Origin: Marinobacter psychrophilus
GTDB taxonomy: Bacteria; Pseudomonadota; Gammaproteobacteria; Pseudomonadales; Oleiphilaceae
Length of the DNA: 64,000 bases
Assembly (NCBI RefSeq): GCF_001043175.1
Contig: NZ_CP011494.1
Coordinates: 2,542,001 to 2,606,000 of the forward strand
Reading direction: 5' to 3'
In this document: piece by piece, positions 29,297 through 40,634 of the stretch
How positions within the stretch are numbered: position 1 is the stretch's first letter
How the letters are laid out: each line of letters starts with the position of its first letter
Program-made: the position numbers and the translations under genes
Notes under the pieces: model-generated
Told to the model about the DNA's origin: nothing
Database searches by the model: none
Seen by the model: the letters and a program-made list of their open reading frames with translations, nothing else

Positions 29297-32200
29297 TCAA
29301 ACCTGTTCAATACCCAGCGACAACAACGATGCGTTACCGCCTACCGCTGTGGTGTTAATCGTGCGAGTACGTTCGATAGCGAAACGTAACACGTAGTGTG
29401 GGCCACCCGCTTTCGGGCCAGTGCCAGACAACCCGCGCCCACCAAATGGTTGCACCCCAACCACCGCACCAATTTGGTTACGGTTGACGTAGCAATTGCC
29501 CACTTTTACCCGGCGTTCGATGTAGGCGGCGGTGGATTCGCTACGGCTGTGAATGCCCAGGGTAAGGCCGTAACCGGTGGCGTTGATTTCGTCAATAACG
29601 TTGTCGAGCTGTTCTGCCTCGTAACGTACTACGTGCAAAATGGGACCGAAATGCTCGCCGTTCAGATCGTTAATGCTGTTAATACCGTAGGCAGACGGAA
29701 CTACAAAATAGCCAGCGGAACAATCACTTGGCAACTCTTTGCGCCCAATCAACCGAGCGTTGGCGTCAAGATTGACCAAGTGTTTCTCAAGATTCTCTTT
29801 GGCTTTCTGGTCGATCACCGGGCCCACGTCAGTGCTGTGGCTTTGCGGATTACCGACCACCAGCTCACTCATAGCGCCCGCCAAAAGGGTTTCCATGCGA
29901 TCGGCTACGTCTTGCTGAACGTAAAGAACCCGCAGTGCTGAACAGCGTTGACCTGCACTAGCGAACGCAGACTGCACTACGTCGCGAACAACCTGTTCGG
30001 GTAAGGCGCTGCTGTCAACAATCATCGCGTTCTGGCCGCCGGTTTCGGCAATCAGAGGCACAATAGCACCGCTGCGCTGCGCCAGCGTGCAGTTCAAAAA
30101 ATGTGCAACCTGGGTCGAACCGGTAAAGCAGACGCCGGCAATGCGTGAATCTGGCGTCAGCACCTTACCGAGTTTGGCGCCGTCGCCCGGCAAGAACTGC
30201 AGCACATTGGCCGGGAAACCGGCTTCCAGCATCAGCTCCATTCCACGCATGGCCACTAGACTGGTCCGCTCTGCGGGTTTTGCAATCACGGTATTGCCCG
30301 CTACCAGAGCCGCCATAATTTGGCCCGTGTAAATAGCCAGCGGAAAGTTCCAGGGACTGATGCACAGGAAAACGCCGCGGCCTTCCATGTACAGCTCGTT
30401 ACTTTCCCCGGTGGGCCCTGGCAGTGCGATGGCCTTGGCAAAGCGGGCACGGCCATCGCTGGCGTAGTAGCGGCAGAAATCGACGGCTTCACGCACTTCG
30501 TCAATACCGTCCTGCATGGTTTTTCCAGCTTCTTGGCAGCACAGAGCCATCAGCTCTTCCATGTGCTTTTCCATCAGGTTCGCGAACGTTTCAAGACACA
30601 GGGCGCGCTCTTCAACCGGGCGTTCATTCCATTTTCGGAAGCCGGCAAAGGCCACTTTTAGTGCGTCTTCCGCGTGTTTTTCATTAGCCCAAACGACGTC
30701 GCCTACCCGTTTGCTTCGGTCATAAGGCGCGCGCACTTCGGTTTTATCGCCGTCGCTGCGGCGCTCGCCGTTAATGACCGGGCAAGCATGCCAACGGGTG
30801 CTGTTCCACTTCTGCAGATTGTTTATTAACGGCTCTAGCTGGGATGCCACGTGAATATTAATGCCGCGCGAATTACGGCGCTGCTCGCCAAAAATATCCA
30901 TAGGCCGAGGAATGCGACTGTTCGCCAGCGAGTCGTATTTCTGCAGTTCCTGCACCGGGTTTTGCACCAGGTGTTCAATCGGTGTACTGGCATCTACCAA
31001 GCGATGTACAAATGAGGAGTTGGCGCCATTTTCCAGCAACCGGCGAACCAGATACGGCAGTAGATCTTTATGGGCACCCACCGGGGCATAGATACGAACC
31101 GGAATGTCGTGTTCTTGGAGAATGCTGTTGTACAGAGCGTCACCCATACCGTGCAGGCGCTGGAACTCAATTTTGCGATTGCGCTTCTTGGCCATAGCCA
31201 GAACCGCCGCAACGGTGTGTGCGTTATGACTCGCAAGCTGCGGGTACAGAGCACCCTGAGTGTAATCACTCAACAAAAACCGCAGGCACGCCAGATAGGA
31301 CGTGTCGGTGGCTTCTTTGCGAGTGAATACCGGATAGCTTTCAATGCCCATTTGCTGGCACATCTTGATTTCAGTGTCCCAGTAGGCGCCTTTCACCAAG
31401 CGAATGGGAATTTCGTCACCGGTTTCCTTCGCCAGCTTGGTCAGCCAACACAGCGCCGGCAGAGCGCGCTTTGAGTAGGCCTGAATAACCAAGCCGAAAC
31501 CGCCCCAGCCGGATGCAGCCGGTGACGTCAGGATTTTCTCAAACAGCTTCAGTGACAACTCCAGCCGGTCCATTTCTTCGGCGTCTATGGTGATAGACAC
31601 GTCTTTGTCACGGGCAAACTGCACAAGGTCGCACACGGTACGGTATAGCTCGGTGAGCACCCGGTGTTCCTGGGAAACTTCATAACGTGGATGCAGGGCT
31701 GACAGCTTGATGGAAATCGACGGCCGCGGAGCGTTATCTTGCGGATCAGGATCGTTGCCCACCGCCTCAATCGCCTGTAAGTACTCTTTAAGGTAGAGAT
31801 TAGCATCGTCTTGCGCCATCGCGGCTTCGCCGAGCATGTCGAAGGAATAGCTGTAACCCAGCTTGCGGTCATCACGGGCCTGTTTCAGAGCTTCGTTGAT
31901 GTCACGGCCCAATACAAACTGCTTGCCCATAATGGCCATGGCTTGGTTCATAGCGCCGCGAATCACTGGCTCGCCGCTGCGTTTAACCAAGCGGTTCCAG
32001 ACGTTCGACGGTGAACCATCAAGGCGCTTGTCCATCTTGACCACACGACCGGTCAGCATCAAACCCCAAGTGGAGGCGTTAACCAGCGTCGATTCACTGC
32101 GCCCAACGTGTTTTTTCCAGTCAGCGCTCAACATTTTGTCTTTGATCAGCGCATCGGCCGTGTGCTTGTCCGGAATACGCATCAATGCTTCCGCCAAACA

Positions 32201-32476
32201 CATCAACAGGATACCTTCCTCGGTATCTAGGCTGTATTCCTGAAGCAGCGCGTCAATCATGTGAACGGCGCCGTCTTGCGCGCGCACTTTCTCAATCAGC
32301 GACCTGGCTGTATCGGTTATCGCCTTGTGCTCGGAGGCGTCACTCTGTGCAAGCGGTATCAGCTCTTTCAGATAGGCGGCTTCGTCTACCTGATAGTTTT
32401 CCGTTAATCCCTGCCAGAAGAAGGAACGCGGCTGCTCTTGAAACGCCGGCTCCAGAACCTTACTCGCACGAAACAT
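29297..32476 (-). CDS. putA: PutA, bifunctional proline dehydrogenase / P5C dehydrogenase (short form)
   Basis: This 1059-residue enzyme oxidises proline to glutamate in two steps. The FAD-dependent proline dehydrogenase barrel spans about residues 80-500 (IRLVKGAYWDTEIK, YAPVGAHKDLLPYLVRRLLENGANSSF). The NAD-dependent aldehyde dehydrogenase spans about 560-1030 (ETGGQNAMIVDSS, catalytic Cys in GQRCSALRVLY). The N terminus starts directly in the arm domain. There is no ribbon-helix-helix DNA-binding domain and the protein is about 260 residues shorter than E. coli PutA, so it cannot autorepress by that route. The AraC-family gene upstream fits as regulator. Confidence 0.96.
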   Translation of the reverse strand: MFRASKVLEPAFQEQPRSFFWQGLTENYQVDEAAYLKELIPLAQSDASEHKAITDTARSLIEKVRAQDGAVHMIDALLQEYSLDTEEGILLMCLAEALMRIPDKHTADALIKDKMLSADWKKHVGRSESTLVNASTWGLMLTGRVVKMDKRLDGSPSNVWNRLVKRSGEPVIRGAMNQAMAIMGKQFVLGRDINEALKQARDDRKLGYSYSFDMLGEAAMAQDDANLYLKEYLQAIEAVGNDPDPQDNAPRPSISIKLSALHPRYEVSQEHRVLTELYRTVCDLVQFARDKDVSITIDAEEMDRLELSLKLFEKILTSPAASGWGGFGLVIQAYSKRALPALCWLTKLAKETGDEIPIRLVKGAYWDTEIKMCQQMGIESYPVFTRKEATDTSYLACLRFLLSDYTQGALYPQLASHNAHTVAAVLAMAKKRNRKIEFQRLHGMGDALYNSILQEHDIPVRIYAPVGAHKDLLPYLVRRLLENGANSSFVHRLVDASTPIEHLVQNPVQELQKYDSLANSRIPRPMDIFGEQRRNSRGINIHVASQLEPLINNLQKWNSTRWHACPVINGERRSDGDKTEVRAPYDRSKRVGDVVWANEKHAEDALKVAFAGFRKWNERPVEERALCLETFANLMEKHMEELMALCCQEAGKTMQDGIDEVREAVDFCRYYASDGRARFAKAIALPGPTGESNELYMEGRGVFLCISPWNFPLAIYTGQIMAALVAGNTVIAKPAERTSLVAMRGMELMLEAGFPANVLQFLPGDGAKLGKVLTPDSRIAGVCFTGSTQVAHFLNCTLAQRSGAIVPLIAETGGQNAMIVDSSALPEQVVRDVVQSAFASAGQRCSALRVLYVQQDVADRMETLLAGAMSELVVGNPQSHSTDVGPVIDQKAKENLEKHLVNLDANARLIGRKELPSDCSAGYFVVPSAYGINSINDLNGEHFGPILHVVRYEAEQLDNVIDEINATGYGLTLGIHSRSESTAAYIERRVKVGNCYVNRNQIGAVVGVQPFGGRGLSGTGPKAGGPHYVLRFAIERTRTINTTAVGGNASLLSLGIEQV

Positions 32477-32696
32477 AAAGACACCTCTGCCAAAAATGGA
32501 TACCCCGGGAGCAAGTTTGTCTCCAATTCAGGCACACCAAAAAAATCGATAGGCTGTTTATCAATACCAATAGTCATACATTAGTATTACTACGGATCTC
32601 GATCTTGCAAATTTCTACTGTTTATTTACAAAATCCTGCGGAAATAGACTTCGCTCACTAAAAACCCGAAAAATAAGACGCCATTGGGGGAAATTA

Positions 32697-32729
32697 AAGG
32701 AAAACGGAAGGAAAACAGAAGGGAATCGG
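32697..32729. repeat. Three 11-bp direct repeats between the AraC gene and putA
   Basis: AAGGAAAACGG, AAGGAAAACAG, AAGGGAATCGG, in direct tandem with one helical turn period. They lie 3 bp past the regulator stop and about 220 bp upstream of putA. The layout suits an AraC-family operator, but this is inference. The rest of the 256-bp gap is A/T-rich with no clear promoter. Confidence 0.6.
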
Positions 32730-32732
32730 AGC

Positions 32733-33506
32733 TTAACGCCGCGCACGCAGAGCACTCGCGGTCGTTCCGCGGTACTTTTTCAACGCGTTAGCCAATGCGC
32801 TTTGAGAAGAAAATCCGGTGCGGTGGCTAATTTCAGACACAGACAGTGGCGTTCTCTCAAGCAGTTTCGAGGCTTGATCGAGTCGGATTTGCAACAGAAA
32901 TTGGTGCGGTGTGGTGCCGGTACTCTGACGGAACAGATCGTGAAAGCGGCTGGCACTCAGGCAAGAAACAGCAGCCATGTCTCGAACGCCGATGTCACGA
33001 TGCAGATTTTCAAGCAAAAAACGGCGCACCATGTCTGGGTTCACAGCGTTGCGCAGCGGCGCAGGTTGGCGCGGCGTTTCTGCCAGGCGCTGAGCCAGGC
33101 AATGCAGAATCGTCCCCGCGAAGTGCTGGTGCAGTGAGCTGTTTTCCGGAGCCCGGTCAAGCTCGTCTGCGGCAAACTGCACCAGGCCCTGAAGGCGGTT
33201 GTCCAAGCTCAGAGTGCTGGGTTGCCGGAACAGAGGCTTCAGGCGTTGATAGTGGCGGTGAGCATTACTGCCAACGCTTGGCATATAAGGATCAACATCG
33301 ATCACCAGTACATGATTACGCTGGTCGCCGCTGTAATCATGGCGCACATCCGTGGGAACCAGGCACGCTCGCCAGGCATCAATGTGGGACGCATTGCCGT
33401 CAACGAACAGATCAGCTTCCCCCTGCACACCCACAACCACCTGATGATGTTCGTGGCGATGCTGGTGCGAAGCGGTAGGCAGTTTCAACAGCGTTGCGTT
33501 CAGCAT
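32733..33506 (-). CDS. AraC-family regulator, probably of proline catabolism (PruR-like)
   Basis: This 257-residue protein has an N-terminal cupin-like sensor (HQHRHEHHQVVVGVQGEADLFVDG) and a C-terminal double helix-turn-helix (about 160-255, ending in LSVSEISHRTGFSSQSALANALKKYRG). In Pseudomonas aeruginosa the AraC-type activator PruR lies beside putA and putP and switches them on with proline. Same strand, adjacency and the loss of the PutA DNA-binding domain support an equivalent role. Effector and sites are not shown by the sequence. Confidence 0.8.
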   Translation of the reverse strand: MLNATLLKLPTASHQHRHEHHQVVVGVQGEADLFVDGNASHIDAWRACLVPTDVRHDYSGDQRNHVLVIDVDPYMPSVGSNAHRHYQRLKPLFRQPSTLSLDNRLQGLVQFAADELDRAPENSSLHQHFAGTILHCLAQRLAETPRQPAPLRNAVNPDMVRRFLLENLHRDIGVRDMAAVSCLSASRFHDLFRQSTGTTPHQFLLQIRLDQASKLLERTPLSVSEISHRTGFSSQSALANALKKYRGTTASALRARR

Positions 33507-33605
33507 AAGTTCCGCTCTTAGACGCGGATTAGCGCCTTTCGGGATTCACTCGTGTGCACGGAGTATTCGCGTACCCCTAAAGTAAAGCAGTCATCGCGCC
33601 AATAT

Positions 33606-35350
<1,745 letters not shown>

Positions 35351-35355
35351 GGAAT

Positions 35356-36216
35356 CTATTCCAAAGTGGTCAGCAGGTCACAGATTGTCGCAAGTCCGCC
35401 GGTGACAGGCAAATGAGCATCAGCCAATTGATAAACCGGCACCACACCCAGCACGCTACTGAGCAAATACAGACCTTCGCAGGCGGGCACCCTAAGGTCA
35501 GCCAGCCCGAGCGAACGCTCCAATACCGGTTCACCGCGGCGGCGCAGGCAATCCAGCACCCACTGGCGCATCACACCGTCTACCGCCAGAGCCGTTGCCG
35601 GCGGCGTTATCCATCCGGCAGTGGTCTTTGCCAGTAGATTGGTTCTTGTGCCCTCTACCAAACAATCGTTGTGATCACGCATGATCAACTCGAAAACCCC
35701 ATCGGTCAGTTCACGAGCCGCCATCACCTGCTCCAGGCGATTCAGGGTTTTCATACCAGCCAACTGTGGATTAACCGTTAATCTTTGCCGTGCAATATCC
35801 GCGACCACGCCCGTTGCGGGCGGCAGTGGTGGCAACAGCCCGGCGCTGATCAGTAACTGCGGGCGGCTGTTACTGTCTGGGCGATAGCCGCGCCCGCCCG
35901 GGCCACGGCTAAGAATCAACTTCAGCACCCAGCCACCTTGCCCGGGCCAACCGTCTTCCCCAGAATGGGCGTCAGATTTTTCACCAAAACCCGGAGCATA
36001 GCGTTCCGCCGCCAATTGGCAGGCGCGGCTCAGGGCATCGTGGGTAACCGTAATACCCAGGCGTTCGGCATCTGCTAGCAGTCGGCGCTGATGGCGGCCC
36101 AGCAGTGCACCACGCTGGCCCTGCATGCGAATGGTTTCGAACAGTCCATCACCGTAGGTCAGCCCGCGGTCATTTGCCGCCAGCCCGCCCTCTTCCGCCC
36201 AAACAACATTCACCAC
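35356..36216 (-). CDS. pabC: Aminodeoxychorismate lyase
   Basis: This 286-residue PLP enzyme of fold type IV makes p-aminobenzoate for folate. Signatures are NDRGLTYGDGLFETIRMQG near residue 15, the PLP-Lys region LAGMKTLNRLEQV, and VEGTRTNLLA. The start is GTG at 36216 (GTG-GTG-AAT), with only a weak GGAG further upstream. It begins the pabC-mltG-tmk operon; fabF, which usually precedes it, is absent here. Confidence 0.93.
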   Translation of the reverse strand: MVNVVWAEEGGLAANDRGLTYGDGLFETIRMQGQRGALLGRHQRRLLADAERLGITVTHDALSRACQLAAERYAPGFGEKSDAHSGEDGWPGQGGWVLKLILSRGPGGRGYRPDSNSRPQLLISAGLLPPLPPATGVVADIARQRLTVNPQLAGMKTLNRLEQVMAARELTDGVFELIMRDHNDCLVEGTRTNLLAKTTAGWITPPATALAVDGVMRQWVLDCLRRRGEPVLERSLGLADLRVPACEGLYLLSSVLGVVPVYQLADAHLPVTGGLATICDLLTTLE

Positions 36217-36282
36217 CTGCCAGCTCCCACTTTCGATTCTTTCTCTTTTTCCGCTTCCGCCTACGAGCCGATTTTGGCTAAT

Positions 36283-36321
36283 AAAAAAGCCGCACCTCGA
36301 ATTACCAAGAGCGGCTTTTTT
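36283..36321. terminator. Terminator between acpP and pabC
   Basis: AAAAAAGCCGC, 17-nt loop, GCGGCTTTTTT. On the minus strand it ends acpP mRNA where fabF would usually begin. Confidence 0.88.
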
Positions 36322-36344
36322 ACTGCCTATCGAACGTCAGCGTA

Positions 36345-36578
36345 TCAGGTGTGCGATACGATGTAGTCGATGGCATTCTGAACGCTGGCCAGCTTTTCGG
36401 CTTCTTCGTCAGGAATTTCAGTTTCGAATTCCTCTTCCAACGCCATAACCAGCTCAACGGTGTCCAGTGAGTCAGCGCCCAGATCTTCAACAAAAGAAGA
36501 TGAGTTTTGAACTTCGGACTCTTTAACGCCCAACTGCTCACAAACAATCTTCTTAACGCGCTCTTCAACTGTACTCAT
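36345..36578 (-). CDS. acpP: Acyl carrier protein
   Basis: This 77-residue ACP carries acyl chains on phosphopantetheine at S37 ([15 protein letters not shown]). It is strongly acidic, as usual. The start at 36578 ([10 protein letters not shown]) matches the family; the frame is open 31 codons further up without similarity. It follows fabG by 133 bp and is closed by a terminator. Confidence 0.97.
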   Translation of the reverse strand: MSTVEERVKKIVCEQLGVKESEVQNSSSFVEDLGADSLDTVELVMALEEEFETEIPDEEAEKLASVQNAIDYIVSHT

Positions 36579-36711
36579 AATGTCCTCACTTTGTGTGTCA
36601 ACCAAGCAACCAATTGCTGCCAGTTTAGTGTAAAGCCTAACTGCAAACAAGCAGCGGCTGTTGGTAACCAATTGTGCGCCAAGGGTTTACCGCACATGCC
36701 CGACTGCGGGC

Positions 36712-37455
36712 TTAACCCATGTACATACCGCCATTTACGTGAATGGTTTCACCCGTCACATAGGCAGCTGCATTTGATGCCAGAAACGCGACGACTGCCG
36801 CGACTTCTTCCGGCTCACCCAAACGACCCGCAGGAATAACGTTCAGCATAGCGTCACGCTGACTGTCGTCCAGTTTACGGGTCATATCAGTATCAATAAA
36901 CCCGGGAGCCACACAGTTGGCCGTAATTCCACGGGCAGACATTTCTTTTGCCAGGCTTCTGGTAAACCCCTCAACACCGGCCTTGGCCGCGCAGTAGTTA
37001 CCTTGACCCGCATTGCCCATACTGGCAACGACCGAGCTGATATTAATCACTCGGCCCCAGCGCGCTTTTGCCATGCCACGCAGTACCGCTTTACTGGTGC
37101 GGTATACGCTGGTCAAGTTGGTTTCCAGCACATCGGCCCAGTCATCATCTTTTAAACGTAATAAAAGATTATCACGGGTAATACCGGCGTTATTGACCAG
37201 AATCAGCGGAGTGCCAGATTTTTCGGCGATTATTTTCAAACCGTCTTCAATACTCTTCAAGTCGGCAACGTTCATCACCAAACCGTAGCCTTTGAAGCCC
37301 CCGGCCTGCAATTCAGCGCTGATCGATTCAGCACCTGCGGTGGTTGTGGCGGTACCGATTACTTCGGCACCCTGCTCTGCCAAAGCCCGGGCCACGGCCT
37401 TACCAATTCCCCGGGTAGCACCGGTAACCAGTGCAACTTTGCCTTCCAGAGACAT
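36712..37455 (-). CDS. fabG: 3-oxoacyl-ACP reductase
   Basis: This 247-residue SDR reduces 3-ketoacyl-ACP with NADPH. Motifs are VTGATRGIGKAVA, NNAGITRDNLLLRL, catalytic Ser in NISSVVASMGNAGQ, and NYCAAKAG. The C terminus HVNGGMYMG is typical FabG. It lies in the fabD-fabG-acpP order. Confidence 0.96.
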   Translation of the reverse strand: MSLEGKVALVTGATRGIGKAVARALAEQGAEVIGTATTTAGAESISAELQAGGFKGYGLVMNVADLKSIEDGLKIIAEKSGTPLILVNNAGITRDNLLLRLKDDDWADVLETNLTSVYRTSKAVLRGMAKARWGRVINISSVVASMGNAGQGNYCAAKAGVEGFTRSLAKEMSARGITANCVAPGFIDTDMTRKLDDSQRDAMLNVIPAGRLGEPEEVAAVVAFLASNAAAYVTGETIHVNGGMYMG

Positions 37456-37512
37456 GCAATGCTTCCTTATTCAGAACGAATTTAGAGTTGAATAATCAAC
37501 AGATTCAGCCTG

Positions 37513-38454
37513 CTATCCGGCTTTAGGAAACGCCGCCAGTGCTTTTTTCAAGTTGGCTTCGTCTTCAATATGATATACCGCCAAATCACGATCTATGCGT
37601 TTGATCAGCCCTGCCAGTACTTTTCCGCTACCGCATTCAACGGCCACTTCTACACCATTATCAACCAGAGTGCGCACCGAATCGGTCCAGAGTACTGGCG
37701 AATAGAGCTGTTGCAAAAGGTTTGACTTAAGCTTGGCGGAATCAGTCTCGGCCGCGGCGTTAACATTTTGTATAACAGGTACACGGGCGTCACTGAACCT
37801 TACGGCGTCTAAGGCTTCTGCCAGTTCTTCAGCCGCGCCTTTCATAAGCGCGCAATGTGATGGCACACTGACCGGAAGTACCATCGCCTTACGCGCACCT
37901 TTTTCTTTACAGGCTTCAATCGCGCGATCGACAGCGGCGGTATTACCGGCAATAACCACTTGGCCCGGAGCGTTAAAATTCACCGCCGATACCACATGCC
38001 CTTGAGCCGCACTGGCACAAGCCGCAATTACGTCGGCGGGTTCCAGGCCAAGAATAGCCGCCATTTTACCTTCACCGGCGGGCACCGCTTCTTGCATAAG
38101 TTCGCCGCGCAGCCGCACCAGCTTAACGGCCTCCACAAAATCCAGGCTCTCGGCTGCGACCAATGCGCTGTATTCACCCAGGCTGTGACCGGCGAAAAAA
38201 TCCGGCACAACACCACCTTCAACACACCACTGACGCCACAGAGCCACGCTCGCGGTTAGTAATGCAGGCTGCGTAATCATGGTCTGATTCAGCTCTTCAA
38301 CCGGACCTTTCTGGCACAGCTGCCATAAGTCATAACCCAACACGTTCGACGCATCGTCAAAGGTTTTGTTAATAATGGGCCAAGTCTCGGCGACTGCAGA
38401 CAACATGCCGATAGACTGAGAACCCTGGCCGGGGAAAATAAAGGCTGATTTCAT
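37513..38454 (-). CDS. fabD: Malonyl-CoA:ACP transacylase
   Basis: This 313-residue enzyme transfers malonyl groups from CoA to ACP. Signatures are FPGQGSQSIGM at the N terminus, nucleophile elbow GHSLGEYSAL (Ser about 92) and PVSVPSHCALM with the catalytic His. It is 162 bp downstream of plsX with no fabH between. Confidence 0.96.
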   Translation of the reverse strand: MKSAFIFPGQGSQSIGMLSAVAETWPIINKTFDDASNVLGYDLWQLCQKGPVEELNQTMITQPALLTASVALWRQWCVEGGVVPDFFAGHSLGEYSALVAAESLDFVEAVKLVRLRGELMQEAVPAGEGKMAAILGLEPADVIAACASAAQGHVVSAVNFNAPGQVVIAGNTAAVDRAIEACKEKGARKAMVLPVSVPSHCALMKGAAEELAEALDAVRFSDARVPVIQNVNAAAETDSAKLKSNLLQQLYSPVLWTDSVRTLVDNGVEVAVECGSGKVLAGLIKRIDRDLAVYHIEDEANLKKALAAFPKAG

Positions 38455-38616
38455 AGGGCGAATCTTATCGTCTTTAGAGGTTTGCGGAAGTTAGCCATTA
38501 GTGCAAGCCAAGTCGTACATGCCGGAGTGGCTATGAGTGCTTGGCCAGTACCGGGCAAAATCAATTTAGCCGCAGTTTAGCCTATGCGCCAGGCCAACGC
38601 AGATTCTGCGACTTGA

Positions 38617-39648
38617 TTATAACAGGATTTCATCAAGCCGTTCGTTAATGCGCCGGGGTACCTCGCACTCAACCTCACGCACTGCCAGGCGAACCGCTGC
38701 CAGCACAGCACGCTCATTGGCATTACCGTGGCTTTTAACCACTACCCCCTGCAAGCCAAGCAAACTGGCTCCGTTGTGACGCGACGGATCAATTAGCCGC
38801 AACAGTTTCCGCAGCAGCGGCTTAGCCAGCAAGCCCACGAAACGCCCATACAACGAGCGCGTGAACGCCTGCTCTAACAGCTCAATTAACAGCCCGGCCA
38901 CACCTTCGCCGGTTTTCAGGGCGATATTACCGACAAAACCGTCGCACACCACGACATCGGCAACATCACGGAACAGGTCGCTGCCCTCCACGTAGCCAAT
39001 GTAGTTAATGGTATCGCTCTGGGCCAGTAAGTGGGATGCAAGGCGCACCTGTTCATTGCCTTTGATCTCTTCTTCACCCACGTTCAAAAGTGCCACACGG
39101 GGTTCAGACTTGCCGGCTACAGCGGAGGCCAACAAAGACCCCATAAGCGCGTGCTGGTAAAGATTTTCAGCGCTGGCGTCTACGTTGGCGCCGAGGTCTA
39201 GCACGTAGCAGCGACCCCTTAACGACGGTATCAGTTTCGCGATCGCGGGGCGCTCGATACCCGGATACATGCCAATGATACTGCGCCCAAAACCCATCAG
39301 AGCTCCGGTGTTGCCGGCACTAACGCAACCGCCGGCTTTACCCTCGGCAACCAGGCGCACAGCCACTGCCATCGATGAGTTTCGCCTGTGGCGCAGGGCG
39401 AACGATGGGCGGTCATTCATTCGCACTACGTCAGCCGCTTCCTCAACACGGATGCGACTGTGACCCTGTGGCGCACTCTTTAACAACAAAGCCTCGAGCT
39501 CGCTCTGGATTCCCACCAGAATGATGCTCAAGGCTTTATTTTCGTGCACTGCCTGAACCGCCGCCGAAACAGTCACCGCAGGCCCGCGATCACCGCTCAT
39601 GGCGTCAATCGCAATTGTGACAGGCTTTACCGTGTGTGTTTCAAGCAT
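38617..39648 (-). CDS. plsX: Phosphate acyltransferase PlsX
   Basis: This 343-residue enzyme makes acyl-phosphate from acyl-ACP for phospholipid synthesis. Signatures are IAIDAMSGDRGP near residue 12, SAGNTGALMGFG, and VVCDGFVGNIALKTGEG. It begins 25 bp after rpmF, the standard yceD-rpmF-plsX arrangement. Confidence 0.96.
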   Translation of the reverse strand: MLETHTVKPVTIAIDAMSGDRGPAVTVSAAVQAVHENKALSIILVGIQSELEALLLKSAPQGHSRIRVEEAADVVRMNDRPSFALRHRRNSSMAVAVRLVAEGKAGGCVSAGNTGALMGFGRSIIGMYPGIERPAIAKLIPSLRGRCYVLDLGANVDASAENLYQHALMGSLLASAVAGKSEPRVALLNVGEEEIKGNEQVRLASHLLAQSDTINYIGYVEGSDLFRDVADVVVCDGFVGNIALKTGEGVAGLLIELLEQAFTRSLYGRFVGLLAKPLLRKLLRLIDPSRHNGASLLGLQGVVVKSHGNANERAVLAAVRLAVREVECEVPRRINERLDEILL

Positions 39649-39673
39649 AGATCAAAGCCATTCCGTAACGGAA

Positions 39674-39853
39674 TTACTCGTCGCGCGCTTCAATTACCTG
39701 CTTACCACGGTAGAAGCCGTCAGGCGACACGTGGTGGCGGCGATGTACTTCACCAGTAGTAACGTCGGTAGACAGCGCAGTGGCGCTCAACGCGTCGTGT
39801 GAACGACGCATGCCACGCCTGGAACGGGTTTTACGACTCTTCTGTACAGCCAT
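39674..39853 (-). CDS. rpmF: 50S ribosomal protein L32
   Basis: This 59-residue basic protein starts [20 protein letters not shown] and contains THRR-like [16 protein letters not shown], diagnostic for L32. It lacks the CxxC zinc pairs of zinc-dependent L32 forms, so it is the zinc-independent type. AGGAG lies 7 nt upstream of the ATG. It is followed by plsX. Confidence 0.97.
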   Translation of the reverse strand: MAVQKSRKTRSRRGMRRSHDALSATALSTDVTTGEVHRRHHVSPDGFYRGKQVIEARDE

Positions 39854-39988
39854 GATTCAACTCCTGACCTGTAAACGCAATCCTGAGCTAAAACGCTGCA
39901 AGTCATGCGTATGGTTAATAATGAAAATGAAATGCACTGAAAACCGATTTTAAAACAATGATTCAGAAATATCGTTCAAAAAAAGTTT

Positions 39989-40543
39989 TCAATGCTTCGT
40001 GTTCTTCAGACCCGCCAGCACACTGAACGGATTCTCGGCGGATTTTCTGGCCGGCTTTTCTGCATTGCCGCCAGGCTCCAAGGCTTCAAGATCTTCCCGC
40101 GCCGGGCACTCTTCGCGCTCATGGAGCGGGAACGGCGGCAGCACCAACAACAGTTCGTCTTCAACCATCAACCAGAGGTTCGCGTTGAAGTCGTTTGTCA
40201 AAAACGGTTCGAGGCTCTGCGGTAGCCGTTGCGCCTGCTCGTCGCTGGTTACTAGCCCCAACTCAAAGTGTGAACGCAACGTTACCTGCATTGGCCCCAT
40301 GCAACGCTGACACTGCAGCTGTACCGGAGCCGCCAGCTCTCCACTTACGACACGGCGACGTTCAGGGTCCATCCGAAAGGACAGACGAACGCTGCAAACA
40401 GCGTTGTCATCCAGGCCCATAACGGCCTCGCGGAAACGCAATAGGGCCCCGGTAGGCACTTCGCCTTCCAGAACCGTATGCTGTTCCGCCAACTTGTATG
40501 GATCGACGGATTTGGGTAGCTTGGGATTTATCGCATTTGACAT
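39989..40543 (-). CDS. yceD: YceD/DUF177 protein for 23S rRNA accumulation
   Basis: This 184-residue DUF177 protein has a central CQRCMGPM pair of cysteines and an acidic CPAREDLEALEPGG near the C terminus. In E. coli and plants the family is needed for normal 23S rRNA levels. It is directly upstream of rpmF, a strongly conserved pairing. Confidence 0.92.
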   Translation of the reverse strand: MSNAINPKLPKSVDPYKLAEQHTVLEGEVPTGALLRFREAVMGLDDNAVCSVRLSFRMDPERRRVVSGELAAPVQLQCQRCMGPMQVTLRSHFELGLVTSDEQAQRLPQSLEPFLTNDFNANLWLMVEDELLLVLPPFPLHEREECPAREDLEALEPGGNAEKPARKSAENPFSVLAGLKNTKH

Positions 40544-40634
40544 AGGCGCGCAATTCTAGGGGCGACATGGCCCCGTGTCAAAGACTTCGTCGGCTTTTGG
40601 CCGGGTTTTACAGATAGCCCAACAAGGATACACC

